Shown here: piece after piece, positions 16,430 through 25,420 of the stretch | Layout of the letters: each line of letters starts with the position of its first letter | Numbering within the stretch: the stretch's first letter is position 1 | NCBI RefSeq assembly: GCF_024022995.1 | Contig: NZ_CP099582.1 | Coordinates: 1-64,000, forward strand | DNA from: Thermococcus aggregans | Lineage (GTDB): Archaea > Methanobacteriota_B > Thermococci > Thermococcales > Thermococcaceae | Direction of reading: 5' to 3' | DNA: 64,000 bases | Notes under the pieces: generated by a model | The model's input: only the letters and a program-made list of their open reading frames with translations | Told to the model about the DNA's origin: nothing | Databases searched by the model: none | Position numbers and translations under genes: made by a program

Positions 16430-16937
16430 AGCATCATCCCGGAGCGGATCTTATTCTAGGGGAATATAAAAGAGAAGAGGATCTCATGAGAAAAATAGTG
16501 AAAGAATTCTCTGAGAAGGAGGTAAAAGAAGTGGAGGAAGAAGAAATTTTCTGAGAGTATGCTATTGTATGCTATTGAAAGACTAAGCGAGGGATATTAT
16601 GTAAAGTTATATCCAAGGAGAGAGTGGGGATTAAAGATTGATTTTGGACACTTATCCTCGAAAGTAATCAACACAAAATTATAATATACAGATCAGAAGT
16701 TGAAGAACAATTAAAAACATACTAAAATCATTTAGAGGAGTAGAATTTAGAGGAGTAAACAATTTCAACAAGTATGATTACGTACTATTAAAGTTTGAGG
16801 AAAATCCGAATATACATGAGGATATCAAAACTGCAATATTAAAATTAAACGAAATGATAAACGAAGAAAGGGAAAAATTAGAAAAGATTAAAAAAGCCTT
16901 AAGTGGAATTGCAATACCCAAAGAAGAGGAGAAATAA
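16430..16937 (+). pseudogene. Frameshifted remnant of an unidentified gene
   Basis: Three overlapping-frame pieces read on from each other. The first encodes HHPGADLILGEYKREEDLMR and ends at a TGA at 16552. The second (from about 16559) encodes YVKLYPRREWGLKIDFGHLS and stops near 16684. The third (about 16705-16937) encodes GVNNFNKYDYVLLKFEENPN and a Lys/Glu-rich helical C-terminus ending at 16935-16937. At least two frame changes are needed to join them. A 10-bp tandem duplication (TATGCTATTG twice, 16558-16577) sits at the first junction and may be the lesion. I do not recognise the family; a DNA- or nucleotide-interacting protein of a mobile element is possible but not shown. Confidence 0.6.
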
Positions 16938-17074
16938 GATTTTCCAATTTTTTACAATGATTGTTAATTTGTATTGTTTTTGGTGTTGTCCTTTAGGATA
17001 ATTCAGATTTTTGTTCATTTTTGACCGTTAGTGGCTTGTATGTTAACCACCCTATTATTAATTGGTGATGTGTA

Positions 17075-17179
17075 ATGTTTGAGAGTTTGAGGGAGTTTTG
17101 GGTTGGAGAGAGAAAGCCTGAAGTCATGAAGGAATACGCAAAATGCCAGGCAGCAAACTTCCAGAGAATAATAATCTGA
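17075..17179 (+). CDS. Short open frame, possibly a truncated gene
   Basis: 34-residue frame starting MFESLREFWVGERKPEV and ending FQRIII, preceded by GGTGATGTG at a usable distance and by CCCTATTATTAATTGG as a possible promoter. The start looks like a normal Thermococcales N-terminus, but the frame stops early in a region full of rearranged debris. Either a small protein or, more likely, the 5' stump of a gene cut off by the events next to the tRNA gene. Confidence 0.3.
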   Translation: MFESLREFWVGERKPEVMKEYAKCQAANFQRIII

Positions 17180-17459
17180 AAATAACATTCACTTTAGCAG
17201 TAGCCGAGGTTTAGCTTTTAGCGTTCTTTTCTTTTTGAAATTTTGAATTTACTTCCTATTCACCACAATGCCAGCATCCCAACCGTAAAATTTAAAAACC
17301 CAGATTTGGCATACGTATTTGGACTCACATGTACGTATACAGCGACTACACAGAAACACCAAAAAGAGAGTATTAACATCCTCAACAGACAAAAGTCCAG
17401 CAGCCTGCTTGTAATCAGTCTAAAGACAGTTTGAATGGTTGTGATTCCGAATTGGGAGT
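17180..17459. other. Spacer before tRNA-Phe
   Basis: No supported gene. GTAAAATTTAAAAACCC around 17286-17302 could be a TATA region, but it is far from the tRNA; I cannot place the tRNA promoter with confidence. Confidence 0.3.
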
Positions 17460-17536
17460 GGGGCGGTAGCTCAGCCTGGGAGAGCGCCGGACTGAAGATC
17501 CGGGTGTCGGGGGTTCAAATCCCCCTCGCCCCACCA
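17460..17536 (+). tRNA. tRNA-Phe (GAA anticodon)
   Basis: Complete cloverleaf of 77 bases with encoded CCA. Acceptor GGGGCGG pairs with TCGCCCC, D arm in GCTCAGCCTGGGAGAGC, anticodon stem-loop CCGGACTGAAGATCCGG with GAA, T stem GGGGG/CCCCC around TTCAAAT, discriminator A. A 44-base 5' copy lies at 6634-6677 on the other strand. Confidence 0.97.
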
Positions 17537-17605
17537 CGTTTTTCCTGTTCTGCGCGAACATAAAAGTTTAAAAGTATCATTCCATAGTGATTCCCGGTGA
17601 TGAGA

Positions 17606-17863
17606 ATGAAGGGCATTGTATTGAGCTACATGAGGAGTAAGGAGAACCAGCACAACAACCACATGATCATCAAACCAATTGGAATCGACAGCAGGGAGCA
17701 AGCATCAAGCCTAATAGGGAAGAAGGTAATCTGGAAGAGCCCAAGTGGGAAGCTTCTCGTTGGCAAGATCACTAGAACCCACGGAACAAGAGGGGAGGTA
17801 AAAGTAAGGTTTGAAAGGCCCCTACCTGGCCAAGCCTTAGGAGACTACGTTGAAATAAAGTGA
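17606..17863 (+). CDS. gar1: H/ACA RNP protein Gar1
   Basis: Small component of the archaeal H/ACA pseudouridylation complex; Gar1 binds Cbf5 and speeds product release. The six-stranded barrel signature is visible: [20 protein letters not shown] and [22 protein letters not shown]. 85 residues from ATG 17606, with CCGGTGA just upstream; ATG 17600 is also possible. In many archaea gar1 sits beside tfb; here tfb is about 5 kb away, with the scar region between. Confidence 0.92.
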   Translation: MKGIVLSYMRSKENQHNNHMIIKPIGIDSREQASSLIGKKVIWKSPSGKLLVGKITRTHGTRGEVKVRFERPLPGQALGDYVEIK

Positions 17864-17894
17864 ACCCCATTTCTTCTTTTTTGGAGGCAATTTG

Positions 17895-19031
17895 ATGGAG
17901 CTAACCAAAATTAAAGAAGGAAAAGCTGAAATTCTTGTACCCAAAGCAGAGCGTATTTATGACGCCCCCGTCTTTTACAATCCTGCTATGGCATTGAATA
18001 GAGATTTAAGCGTTCTCTTATTGAAGGTCACAAAAGCGAAAAGAGTTCTAGACGCTTTATCTGCCACAGGAATTAGGGGGATAAGGTACGCCTTAGAAAC
18101 AGAAGCTGAAGAAATCTGGCTCAACGATATAAGTCCCGAAGCTTTCAAGCTGATAATCGAGAACTTAAAGCTTAATTTTAACGAAAATCCTGAAGTTGAT
18201 GGGAAATCTGCAGTACTAAAGGGCGAAAAACTGTTGGTAGCCACTAACAAAGATGCAAATCTTCTGATGAACGAAAAGTTCAGGTATTTTGATTTTGTAG
18301 ACCTTGATCCCTTCGGCTCTCCAATGGAGTTCCTTGATTCTTCGCTAAGAAGCGTAAAGAGAAACGGGATTTTGGCATTAACAGCAACAGATACCGCTCC
18401 TCTTTGCGGAACCTACCCCAAGGCATGTATGCGAAAATACATTGCAATGCCTATAAGAGGAGAGCTATGCCACGAAAGCGGTCTGAGGGTTTTAATTGGA
18501 ACTGCCGTTAGGTACGCTGCTAAATACGACCTCGGCATAGAAGTGCTCTTTGCGTATTATAAGGATCACTACTTCAGGGCGTTCTTGAGACTAAAAGACG
18601 GTGCAAAAGAAGGAGATAGAGCTCTCAGAAATCTTGGATACCTTTATTTCGATTCAAAAACAGGGAAGTTTGAAGTTGAGAAGGAGTTCCTTCCGAGCAG
18701 AGCAAATGCATTCGGTCCAATGTGGCTTGGCCCCCTTAAGAATCAAGAGATTGTAGAAAAAATGAACAAAGAAGATAAAGCTGAGCTAGCAGAAAAGAAA
18801 AAAGTCGCTAAATTCCTAGATGTTGTTGTTAATGAACTCGATGTGCCGTTCTTCTACGATATCCACGCACTGGCAAGAAGGAATTCGCTTGAGGTAAGAA
18901 GGCTTTCAGACATAGCGGCATTACTTCAGGAAAATGGATACCATGTCAGCAGAACGCATTTCTCTCCCACGGCAATAAAAACCGATGCTCCTTTTGAAGA
19001 AGTATTAAAAGCCCTAAAGGCTCTCCAGTAG
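17895..19031 (+). CDS. trm1: tRNA (guanine26-N2)-dimethyltransferase Trm1
   Basis: SAM-dependent enzyme that forms N2,N2-dimethylguanosine at tRNA position 26. N-terminal [17 protein letters not shown] and [13 protein letters not shown] give the SAM site; the catalytic stretch is [14 protein letters not shown], and the C-terminal domain carries GPMWLGPL and TGxKTDAPF-like ([14 protein letters not shown]). 378 residues is the normal archaeal length. GGAGG lies before ATG 17895. Downstream MATE gene is convergent with no gap. Confidence 0.95.
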   Translation: MELTKIKEGKAEILVPKAERIYDAPVFYNPAMALNRDLSVLLLKVTKAKRVLDALSATGIRGIRYALETEAEEIWLNDISPEAFKLIIENLKLNFNENPEVDGKSAVLKGEKLLVATNKDANLLMNEKFRYFDFVDLDPFGSPMEFLDSSLRSVKRNGILALTATDTAPLCGTYPKACMRKYIAMPIRGELCHESGLRVLIGTAVRYAAKYDLGIEVLFAYYKDHYFRAFLRLKDGAKEGDRALRNLGYLYFDSKTGKFEVEKEFLPSRANAFGPMWLGPLKNQEIVEKMNKEDKAELAEKKKVAKFLDVVVNELDVPFFYDIHALARRNSLEVRRLSDIAALLQENGYHVSRTHFSPTAIKTDAPFEEVLKALKALQ

Positions 19032-20396
19032 CTACACCTTTATGTATTTCCATTTTCCTCTCTTGAATATCCACCAGAAGAAAATTGCCGTTGTGAAAGT
19101 TTCTAGGGTCATTGCAAGCCATGCCGCAATAACTCCCATTCCCTTGATGTGTATTGGGCCAAGAGAGATTCCAAAGCCGAGGATATACGAGGGTATTATT
19201 CTGAAGAGTAGCTTGCTTACAGCAGTTACGTACATGGGGCTCTTTGTATCTCCCGCACCTCTAAGGGCACCGCTGAGAACAAAGGTCCACCCAAGAGGAA
19301 CTTCGCTTATACCAACGATTATGAGGTATATGCTCGCAAGTCTTAGAACCTCGGCATAGTTGGGATCACTTTTTGTGACAAATGGCATGACAAGGTATTT
19401 GGGAAAAACCACCAAAATTATTGCCATCATTCCCATAAATATGGAGACCATTTTTAGTGCCTCATAAACAACTTTTTCAGCTTTTTCGGGATTTCCTTCT
19501 CCAAGGCTCTGTCCAACCAGAGCTGATGCGGCAACGTTAAATCCAAAAGCAGGCATATAAGCGATGCTTTCCACCCTAAGGCCAACCTGATGAGCGGCTA
19601 ATGCTATAGTGCCGAATCTTGTGACAATGCTTATGTAAAGAAAGTTGTAAAAGCTGAATATGGCCCTTTCAATGGTTGCAGGAATTCCTATCCTTAGGAT
19701 TCTCTTTATGGTTTCGAAGTCGGGTTTAAACGATAGTCTAAGCTTCAAAACAAGGGAGCCCCTTAAAAAGAGAACCAACCCCACGATAAAAGCAATTAGA
19801 ATTGATAAGCCAGAAGCCAATGCTGCTCCAACTACCTCAAGCCTTGGAAGACCAAAGTTCCCGAAGATTAAACCATAGTTCAAGAAAACGTTTGCACCGT
19901 TTGTAAGGAAAGTCAGCTTCATTGGTGTTTTTGTGTCTCCTGCTCCTCTAAGGGCACTGAAAGCGGCAAATGACACAAAATTTACTGGATAAAACAGGAA
20001 GAAGACGCGGATATAAGAGTATCCGAGCCTAACAACCTCTTCACTGGCACCCATTATTCTTAGCGCGTCGTCTCCAAAAAAGAGTCCCAGCAGCATCACC
20101 GGAATGCTCATTATAAAGGCCAAGTATATGCTCTGTTCAAGCACTTTCTCAGCCATATCAATGTCCTTAGCTCCCACAAACCTAGCAACCAACGCGAGAG
20201 TTCCAGTGGAGATTGCAAACATGAGGGGCATCATAAACCAGGAGAACTGCCCCCCAAGACCAACACTTGCTATGGCAAGGGATCCAAGCTGGCCTACCAT
20301 TATCATGTCCACTAAGTTAACCAGCGTTTGCCCTATATTGGCTAATATAGCCGGCCATGCTAGCGACCAAAGCTTTTTTCTTAATTCGCCGTCCAT
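19032..20396 (-). CDS. MATE-family multidrug/cation exporter
   Basis: Twelve-helix membrane antiporter (Na+ or H+ driven) that exports organic cations and drugs. Internal duplication is visible: WPAILANIGQTLVNLVDMIMVGQLG opens the first half and RIGIPATIERAIFSFYNFLYISIV the second; ALRGAGDTKTPM and ALRGAGDTKSPM occur at equivalent positions in each half. About 454 residues from ATG 20396; a GTG nine bases upstream is an alternative. Substrate unknown. Confidence 0.92.
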   Translation of the reverse strand: MDGELRKKLWSLAWPAILANIGQTLVNLVDMIMVGQLGSLAIASVGLGGQFSWFMMPLMFAISTGTLALVARFVGAKDIDMAEKVLEQSIYLAFIMSIPVMLLGLFFGDDALRIMGASEEVVRLGYSYIRVFFLFYPVNFVSFAAFSALRGAGDTKTPMKLTFLTNGANVFLNYGLIFGNFGLPRLEVVGAALASGLSILIAFIVGLVLFLRGSLVLKLRLSFKPDFETIKRILRIGIPATIERAIFSFYNFLYISIVTRFGTIALAAHQVGLRVESIAYMPAFGFNVAASALVGQSLGEGNPEKAEKVVYEALKMVSIFMGMMAIILVVFPKYLVMPFVTKSDPNYAEVLRLASIYLIIVGISEVPLGWTFVLSGALRGAGDTKSPMYVTAVSKLLFRIIPSYILGFGISLGPIHIKGMGVIAAWLAMTLETFTTAIFFWWIFKRGKWKYIKV

Positions 20397-20540
20397 GGTG
20401 CTCACTCAGATTGTTGTTTTAACGATTAGAACTGGGATAAAAAGGAACACAAGAGGTTAAAAATCTTTTGCCAAAGATGAGAAACCGACAAAACTAAGGG
20501 CATTGTCAACTCTTGAAGTTGCAGAGAGGTATCCACAACA

Positions 20541-21536
20541 TTATAACAGCAGGGAATCGAGATTAAAGACCTTTAGACCAAAACGCTCAAGAGCCGCTTC
20601 AACTTGCTCTTTGCTTAGTTTATAATCAAAAACAAACCCTCTCAACCCATCTCTTATCTGCTCTTTGCTAAATCCAAAGAGGCCAGCCATGATATCTAAA
20701 GCTTCCTCTTTTCTTTCTTTCAGCTTTCTGGTATTCTCCTTATAGAGCTCCAAAAACTCTTTAAATAACCTCTCGTTGATTTTTAAAAACTCTTGATTTA
20801 CTCCCAAAGTACAGCAGGGGTATAAACCAAAAATTTCCGTATACCTGTACGTCTTAAATCCTTTCTTTTCCAGCTTGGTTAAATAAGGCTCCCATATACT
20901 CAGGGCGTCGATTTCTCCTTCTAAAAACGATTTTATCATCTCCTCTGGCTTCTTAAAGTAAACTACCTTAACTTTGCTGATGAAGTTGTGCTTCTCTAAA
21001 AAGAGCTTTAACATTGTTTCCATCGTGGAAAGCTCCGATGAGCCTATGGTTATTCCTTCTTTGAGCTCCCCCCTAACCACAAGCCCGCTTCCCCCAAACC
21101 CACATCCAGCAGCAATTTTTAGACTCTTGGTTAAAAGTCCAAAGAGCACTTGGGTTACGAGAGGTGAACATGCCAAATCAACTTTGCCCAATGCCAGAGC
21201 GTTCGTAAGCTCCAAAGCGCTGTTATACACAATTACCCTAACATCATGCTTTTTTTCAAGGTCTTTAGCTGTCAAAAGAGCATGAGGATATTCAACAGCC
21301 TTTAATACTCCAAGCCTAAGAAGTCCTTTAATCGGGAACGGAGCCTCTTCAACGAGCCATATTCTGTAGGCCTTTCTCCCTACTTCTCTTCTCACAATTC
21401 TTTTTTCAGATTCCAAGCTTTCGATGGCTTCAGCTATTGTAGATCTAGAATAACCAAGCCCGTAAAGCTCACTCTGAAGTGCTCCTTCGTGGGATTTTTC
21501 CCTAAGATACTTCAAAATATCCTCTTTTGCACTCAT
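20541..21536 (-). CDS. Helix-turn-helix protein fused to an NMT1/SsuA-like ligand-binding domain
   Basis: Residues 1-65 form a winged-helix DNA-binding domain (ILKYLREKSHEGALQSELYG, then SRSTIAEAIESLESEKRIVRR). From about 70 onward the sequence looks like the NitT/TauT/ThiY (NMT1) class of periplasmic binding proteins: LGVLKAVEYPHALL, ALALGKVDLACSPLVTQVL, FLEGEIDALSIWEPYL and GLYPCCTLGVNQEFL. There is no signal peptide, so it is cytoplasmic and probably a one-component transcription factor sensing a small molecule. The ligand is unknown; binding proteins of this class take thiamine precursors, aliphatic sulfonates, nitrate and similar compounds. No transporter genes are adjacent; upstream gene is rpl37e. 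Confidence 0.75.
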   Translation of the reverse strand: MSAKEDILKYLREKSHEGALQSELYGLGYSRSTIAEAIESLESEKRIVRREVGRKAYRIWLVEEAPFPIKGLLRLGVLKAVEYPHALLTAKDLEKKHDVRVIVYNSALELTNALALGKVDLACSPLVTQVLFGLLTKSLKIAAGCGFGGSGLVVRGELKEGITIGSSELSTMETMLKLFLEKHNFISKVKVVYFKKPEEMIKSFLEGEIDALSIWEPYLTKLEKKGFKTYRYTEIFGLYPCCTLGVNQEFLKINERLFKEFLELYKENTRKLKERKEEALDIMAGLFGFSKEQIRDGLRGFVFDYKLSKEQVEAALERFGLKVFNLDSLLL

Positions 21537-21591
21537 GAGAAAGGGTAAGAACTTAATGCTTTTATAGGTTATCTCTGAAAAATAAAGAAAA

Positions 21592-21780
21592 TCAAAGAGC
21601 GTTCTTTGCTTTCTTCCACTTGTTGCTCCAGCTGTACTTCCTTAGTCTTCTGCTTCTTCCAAAGCCGCAGGCTGCACAGTAGCCTTTTCTAACGTTGAAT
21701 GCCTTTCTTCCGCACCTTCTACACTTTATGTGAGTGGGAGTCCTGTTTCTTTTTCCATGAGGGGCTGTTCCACTTCCCAC
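21592..21780 (-). CDS. rpl37e: 50S ribosomal protein L37e
   Basis: 62-residue zinc-ribbon ribosomal protein. Sequence [20 protein letters not shown] begins the conserved part, with CRRCG and CAACG as the two Cys pairs and the basic tail [23 protein letters not shown] precedes the ATG. The Lsm gene lies 17 bases upstream, a pairing conserved across archaea. Confidence 0.97.
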   Translation of the reverse strand: MGSGTAPHGKRNRTPTHIKCRRCGRKAFNVRKGYCAACGFGRSRRLRKYSWSNKWKKAKNAL

Positions 21781-21797
21781 GAAGCCTCACCTCTCAC

Positions 21798-22028
21798 TCA
21801 TTCTATCTCAACAGGGGAGATCGCCAACACATTGTCTCCTCTAATAACAATTTTGCCATAATTCTTCTTTGGCTCGCCATCTTCAATGAGCTGGGCATCA
21901 GCCAAAACGACGTTCAAGTGGATATCGTAACCGATAAGTCTTCCCCTAAACTCAGCTCCTCTCTTGAGGATAACCAAAACTTCCTTATCGAGTGACTTGT
22001 GTATAACATCAAGTGGTCTTTCCGCCAT
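21798..22028 (-). CDS. Sm-like (LSm/SmAP1) RNA-binding protein
   Basis: 76-residue Lsm protein forming a heptameric ring that binds U-rich RNA. Sm1 motif LVILKRGAEFRGRLIGYDIHLNVVL and Sm2 motif IVIRGDNVLAISP are both present. GGAGGGAAG lies before the ATG. Cotranscription with rpl37e is likely; in archaea this pair is a standard module. Confidence 0.95.
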   Translation of the reverse strand: MAERPLDVIHKSLDKEVLVILKRGAEFRGRLIGYDIHLNVVLADAQLIEDGEPKKNYGKIVIRGDNVLAISPVEIE

Positions 22029-22155
22029 TTTTCTTCCCTCCTAAACAATCAAAGATAGGGTTCACAGTGATAACGGGAAGCTTGCTTTATAACTCTTTCC
22101 CTTCTTGAGCATAAGTCTAATTAAGGGATACGCAGAAAAGAGTGGGGGTGAAAAG

Positions 22156-23208
22156 ATGAAGTTAATCGATGTATCAAGAACAGTCATGGAACATGTCTTG
22201 GGAATTGAGGAAGGAGAAGAAGTCCTAATAGTAACGAATCCCGGTGAAGTCCTTGAGATTTCCTTGAGCCTCTTTGAAGCTGCTAAGGAGTTCAAGGCCA
22301 AGCCCACTGTAATAGTGCAAGATGCAAAGGGAGCCCTAGACTACGCAGAGAGAGCAGTTATAGAGGCTATAAAATCAGAGCCTGACATCGTAATATCAAT
22401 AAGCGAAAAAAAGCTTGGAAAAGACCCTTACGGCATCAACATCGGATACGTGGGGAGAGACAACAAAAAATACAGCCATATTTTTGAGAAGCTGTTAAGG
22501 GGAGACAAAAGAATAAGGGCTTTCTGGAGCCCCGGAATAACCAAAGAGATGTATCTGCGCAGCGTCCCCATAGACTACGAAAAGCTTAGAGAAGAAGCAA
22601 AAATACTTGCAGAGATTCTGGAAAAGGGGAAAGAAGTTCACATAACAAGCGAAAAAGGAACAGACTTGTGGATAAGCATTGAAGGTAGGAAACCTTTAAA
22701 AGATGATGGAGACTTCAGAAAACCGGGAAGGGGAGGGAATCTTCCTGCGGGAGAAGTGTTTATATCCCCAGCAATCGGGAAAAGTGAAGGTGTAATTGTT
22801 TTTGATGGGACTTTAGGTCTTGGAGGAGAGAGCATTATTCCAAACGACCCAGTTAAAGTTTACGTGGAAAATGGATTTGTCACGAAAATTATGGGAGGGG
22901 AAGAAGTCAGGAAACTCGAAGAAGCCATAAAGAAAGCCGAAAAGATGGCACTTGATATCGGAAAGGAAGAGTATGCAAAGAATTCCTGGCATCTTGGAGA
23001 ACTTGGCATAGGGCTTAATCCCAAAGCCCAGATGTCAGGAAAACTGCTAGAGGATGAGAAAATTAGAAAAACAATTCATATAGCTATAGGAGCAAATTAC
23101 GACAACGATGCTCCAGCCCTTAACCATTATGACTGTTTGATTTGGCATCCCACAGTGGAGATCGACGGGGAAGTTATCATGAAAAGAGGAGAATTTACGA
23201 TATTTTGA
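22156..23208 (+). CDS. Aminopeptidase, M29-like (AmpS/thermophilic aminopeptidase superfamily)
   Basis: Leucyl-aminopeptidase-type protein of 350 residues. The C-terminal half resembles M29 metallopeptidases: ITSEKGTDLWISIEGRKP, NLPAGEVFISPAIGKSEGVI with a conserved Pro-Ala-Gly-Glu-Val, ELGIGLNPKAQMSGKLLEDE, and a closing His/Asp-rich segment ALNHYDCLIWHPTVEIDG. These supply the metal-binding Glu/His/Asp residues. Acts in the cytoplasm on peptides taken up or released by proteasomes. ATG 22156 is preceded by GGGGGTGAA; further upstream starts lie beyond it. Confidence 0.8.
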   Translation: MKLIDVSRTVMEHVLGIEEGEEVLIVTNPGEVLEISLSLFEAAKEFKAKPTVIVQDAKGALDYAERAVIEAIKSEPDIVISISEKKLGKDPYGINIGYVGRDNKKYSHIFEKLLRGDKRIRAFWSPGITKEMYLRSVPIDYEKLREEAKILAEILEKGKEVHITSEKGTDLWISIEGRKPLKDDGDFRKPGRGGNLPAGEVFISPAIGKSEGVIVFDGTLGLGGESIIPNDPVKVYVENGFVTKIMGGEEVRKLEEAIKKAEKMALDIGKEEYAKNSWHLGELGIGLNPKAQMSGKLLEDEKIRKTIHIAIGANYDNDAPALNHYDCLIWHPTVEIDGEVIMKRGEFTIF

Positions 23209-23217
23209 GGTGATAGC

Positions 23218-24411
23218 ATGGAAATTGGAGTTGTAGGAAAGCCAAACGTAGGGAAATCCACGTTCTTCGCTGCTGCAACGCTTGTTGATGTGGAGATAGC
23301 GAATTATCCATTCACAACAATAGAAGCGAACATAGGCGTCACCTACGTAACTGCAGAACACCCTTGCAAGGAACTCGGTTGCAAGCCAAATCCACAGAAT
23401 TACCAGTACAAAGATGGAATCGCCCTAATTCCAATAAAGATGATAGATGTTGCAGGATTAGTCCCAGGAGCCCATGAGGGAAGAGGCTTAGGGAACAAAT
23501 TCTTAGACGATTTAAGGATGGCATCTGCTTTAATACATGTGGTCGATGCAACTGGAAAGACAGACGCTGAAGGACAGCCAACCGATTACCACGATCCAGT
23601 GGAGGATATAGAATTCCTAGAGAAGGAAATAGACTACTGGATTTACGGAATCTTAAGAAAAAACTGGGAAAAATTCGCCAAGAGAGTAAAAATGCAGGGT
23701 CTAAAGCTTTCCAAGGCAATAGCAGACCAGCTTGCCGGAATCGGTGTCAGTGAAGATGATGTTCTTGACGCCATGCATAAGGTAAATTTAGGGGACGATC
23801 CAACAAAATGGAGCGAGGAAGATCTTTTTAACTTCGTCCGAGAGCTTAGAAAAATAAACAAGCCCATAATAATAGCAGCAAACAAAGCCGATGCAGCGGA
23901 CGATGAACAGATAAAACGCTTAATTCGCGAAGGAGAGAAAAGAGGGTACATAGTAGTGCCAACATCGGCAGTAGCCGAATTAACACTTAGAAAAGCTGCA
24001 AAAGCAGGCTATATCGACTACATCCCAGGCTCAGGAGATTTTAAGATCTTAAAACCTTTGAACGAAAAGCAGAAACGTGGTTTAGAGCTCATTAGAGAAA
24101 AAGTACTCAAAAGATTTGGTTCCACTGGAGTTCAAGAAGTTATAAACAGGGCTGTTTTTGACCTTCTCCAGTTGATTCCAGTATATCCAGTAGAAGATGA
24201 GCACAAGCTAACAGATCAATTTGGAAACGTTCTGCCTCATGTATTCCTAATGAAGAAAGGCTCTACACCAAGGGATCTCGCATTTAAAGTGCACACCGAT
24301 TTGGGAAGAACTTTCCTATACGCCATTAATGCCAGAACTCACAGAAGGGTCGGGGAAGACTATGAGCTCCAGTTCAACGACATCATAAAGATAGTCGCCA
24401 CAGCTAGGTGA
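23218..24411 (+). CDS. ychF: Obg-like GTPase/ATPase YchF (OLA1 family)
   Basis: P-loop nucleotidase of the TRAFAC class; OLA1/YchF members hydrolyse ATP and interact with ribosomes. G1 GKPNVGKST at residues 7-15, G3 IDVAGLVPGAHEGRG, G4-like NKAD in IIAANKADAAD, and a C-terminal TGS domain (HVFLMKKGSTPRDLAFKVHT). 397 residues is the archaeal length. The start ATG follows the previous stop by nine bases with GAGGTGATAG between. Confidence 0.95.
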   Translation: MEIGVVGKPNVGKSTFFAAATLVDVEIANYPFTTIEANIGVTYVTAEHPCKELGCKPNPQNYQYKDGIALIPIKMIDVAGLVPGAHEGRGLGNKFLDDLRMASALIHVVDATGKTDAEGQPTDYHDPVEDIEFLEKEIDYWIYGILRKNWEKFAKRVKMQGLKLSKAIADQLAGIGVSEDDVLDAMHKVNLGDDPTKWSEEDLFNFVRELRKINKPIIIAANKADAADDEQIKRLIREGEKRGYIVVPTSAVAELTLRKAAKAGYIDYIPGSGDFKILKPLNEKQKRGLELIREKVLKRFGSTGVQEVINRAVFDLLQLIPVYPVEDEHKLTDQFGNVLPHVFLMKKGSTPRDLAFKVHTDLGRTFLYAINARTHRRVGEDYELQFNDIIKIVATAR

Positions 24412-24414
24412 GAT

Positions 24415-24936
24415 CTATATTTTATTTTTGCCATCTTTGGAACCTTTTATAAGCTCTTGATAAAGTCTGGGCTCCACATCTTCCTCTTTTAGGCCAAGTT
24501 TTTTTGCAACTTCCCATATTTCTCTTTTTGCTTTCTCCACGTCTTCGCTTATGACTTCGATATCGAGAAAATCCCCAAGCCCTTCAACCCGGCTTAGCTC
24601 AAAAGTAACGTTTCCAAGCCTATAAACGTACCGATGCTTCTTAACCCATATATCCTCTTTAAACCCTAAGCGCTTTAGGATCTCTCTGGTTTTCTCGAAG
24701 TCTTCCACCTTGACTTCTATTTCGTCAAATTCCTCATTCCTTTCGTCTTTAATCTCTTTGTATCCCAAAATAACTTCACCTGTATTTGCAATGCGTCTAA
24801 TGCGGAGAAGGTTGGGTAAAGGTACGGCAAAGTAGAGGTCTTCTTGAATTTCTTCTCTAACAAGCTCAGCTCCGAGTCCCTCTATTTTTTCTTTTATCTC
24901 GTCAAAGAGAACTTTGAACTTCACTTCAATCTCCAT
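24415..24936 (-). CDS. CYTH-domain protein (class IV adenylate cyclase / ThTPase-like, CyaB)
   Basis: The N-terminal ExExK signature MEIEVKFK is present, followed by alternating charged strands lining a tunnel (LRIRRI, EEFDEIEVKVEDFE, YVYRLGNVTFELSRVEGLGDFLDIEV). CYTH proteins bind triphosphates with divalent metal; activity may be adenylate cyclase, triphosphatase or another triphosphate reaction, and archaeal members are mostly uncharacterised. 173 residues. It ends convergently against ychF and follows the Lrp-like regulator gene by one base. Confidence 0.88.
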   Translation of the reverse strand: MEIEVKFKVLFDEIKEKIEGLGAELVREEIQEDLYFAVPLPNLLRIRRIANTGEVILGYKEIKDERNEEFDEIEVKVEDFEKTREILKRLGFKEDIWVKKHRYVYRLGNVTFELSRVEGLGDFLDIEVISEDVEKAKREIWEVAKKLGLKEEDVEPRLYQELIKGSKDGKNKI

Positions 24937-24937
24937 A

Positions 24938-25420
24938 TTAAACCTCCAGGAGCACTCCTTTGATATCCTCCCCTTTCTTGAACTCCGCTACTGGATAAAC
25001 TACAACTTCTCTTACGCTGGGTATGCTTTGTATATTTTCCTCGATGAACTCGCTTAACTCTTCTTTCGTTTCCGCACCAACGAGGGCAACTATTTTGTCG
25101 TCCTCTGTCTTTGCTACCAGAAGGACATTGGGAAGCATTGCAAGGTTTCTCGATACATATTCAAGGTATCTCCCCAAGAAGTCTTCTATTACAGGCTTTT
25201 CTAGTTCTAATACTACAAAAGCAACTTCTTTTGGTCTGGCAACTTCGCCTAAAACTATCGTGTACTTCTCTATAATCCCTCTTTCAATAAGCTTCTTTAT
25301 TCTGAAGTGTACAGTAGACTCAGGCTTGTTTATCTTCTCACTAATCTCAGAAATAGTCGCTCTAGCATCTTCTTTAAGCACCTTTAAAATTGCCCTATCC
25401 AAGTCGTCAAGATATGCCAC
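24938..25420 (-). CDS. Lrp/AsnC-family transcriptional regulator
   Basis: N-terminal helix-turn-helix ([20 protein letters not shown] then [21 protein letters not shown]) and a C-terminal RAM domain ([20 protein letters not shown] and [19 protein letters not shown]). Typical 160-residue length. GTG 25420 with GGGGTGAG upstream is the best start, giving the standard [12 protein letters not shown]-terminus; it overlaps the 3' end of ubiX by 14 bases. Effector and targets unknown; feast/famine amino-acid control is the family norm. Confidence 0.88.
   Translation of the reverse strand: MAYLDDLDRAILKVLKEDARATISEISEKINKPESTVHFRIKKLIERGIIEKYTIVLGEVARPKEVAFVVLELEKPVIEDFLGRYLEYVSRNLAMLPNVLLVAKTEDDKIVALVGAETKEELSEFIEENIQSIPSVREVVVYPVAEFKKGEDIKGVLLEV

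Larger units (their letters stand above)
16165..16430. other. AT-rich non-coding spacer within the scar
   Basis: No open frame of note. It contains the two CRISPR-like relic repeats at 16272-16301 and 16324-16353; nothing else was recognised. Confidence 0.5.

Noticed and set aside
17243-17434. 63-codon frame upstream of tRNA-Phe
   Set aside because: Ser/Thr/Asn-rich sequence without domain, ribosome binding site or conserved look; it lies in debris.
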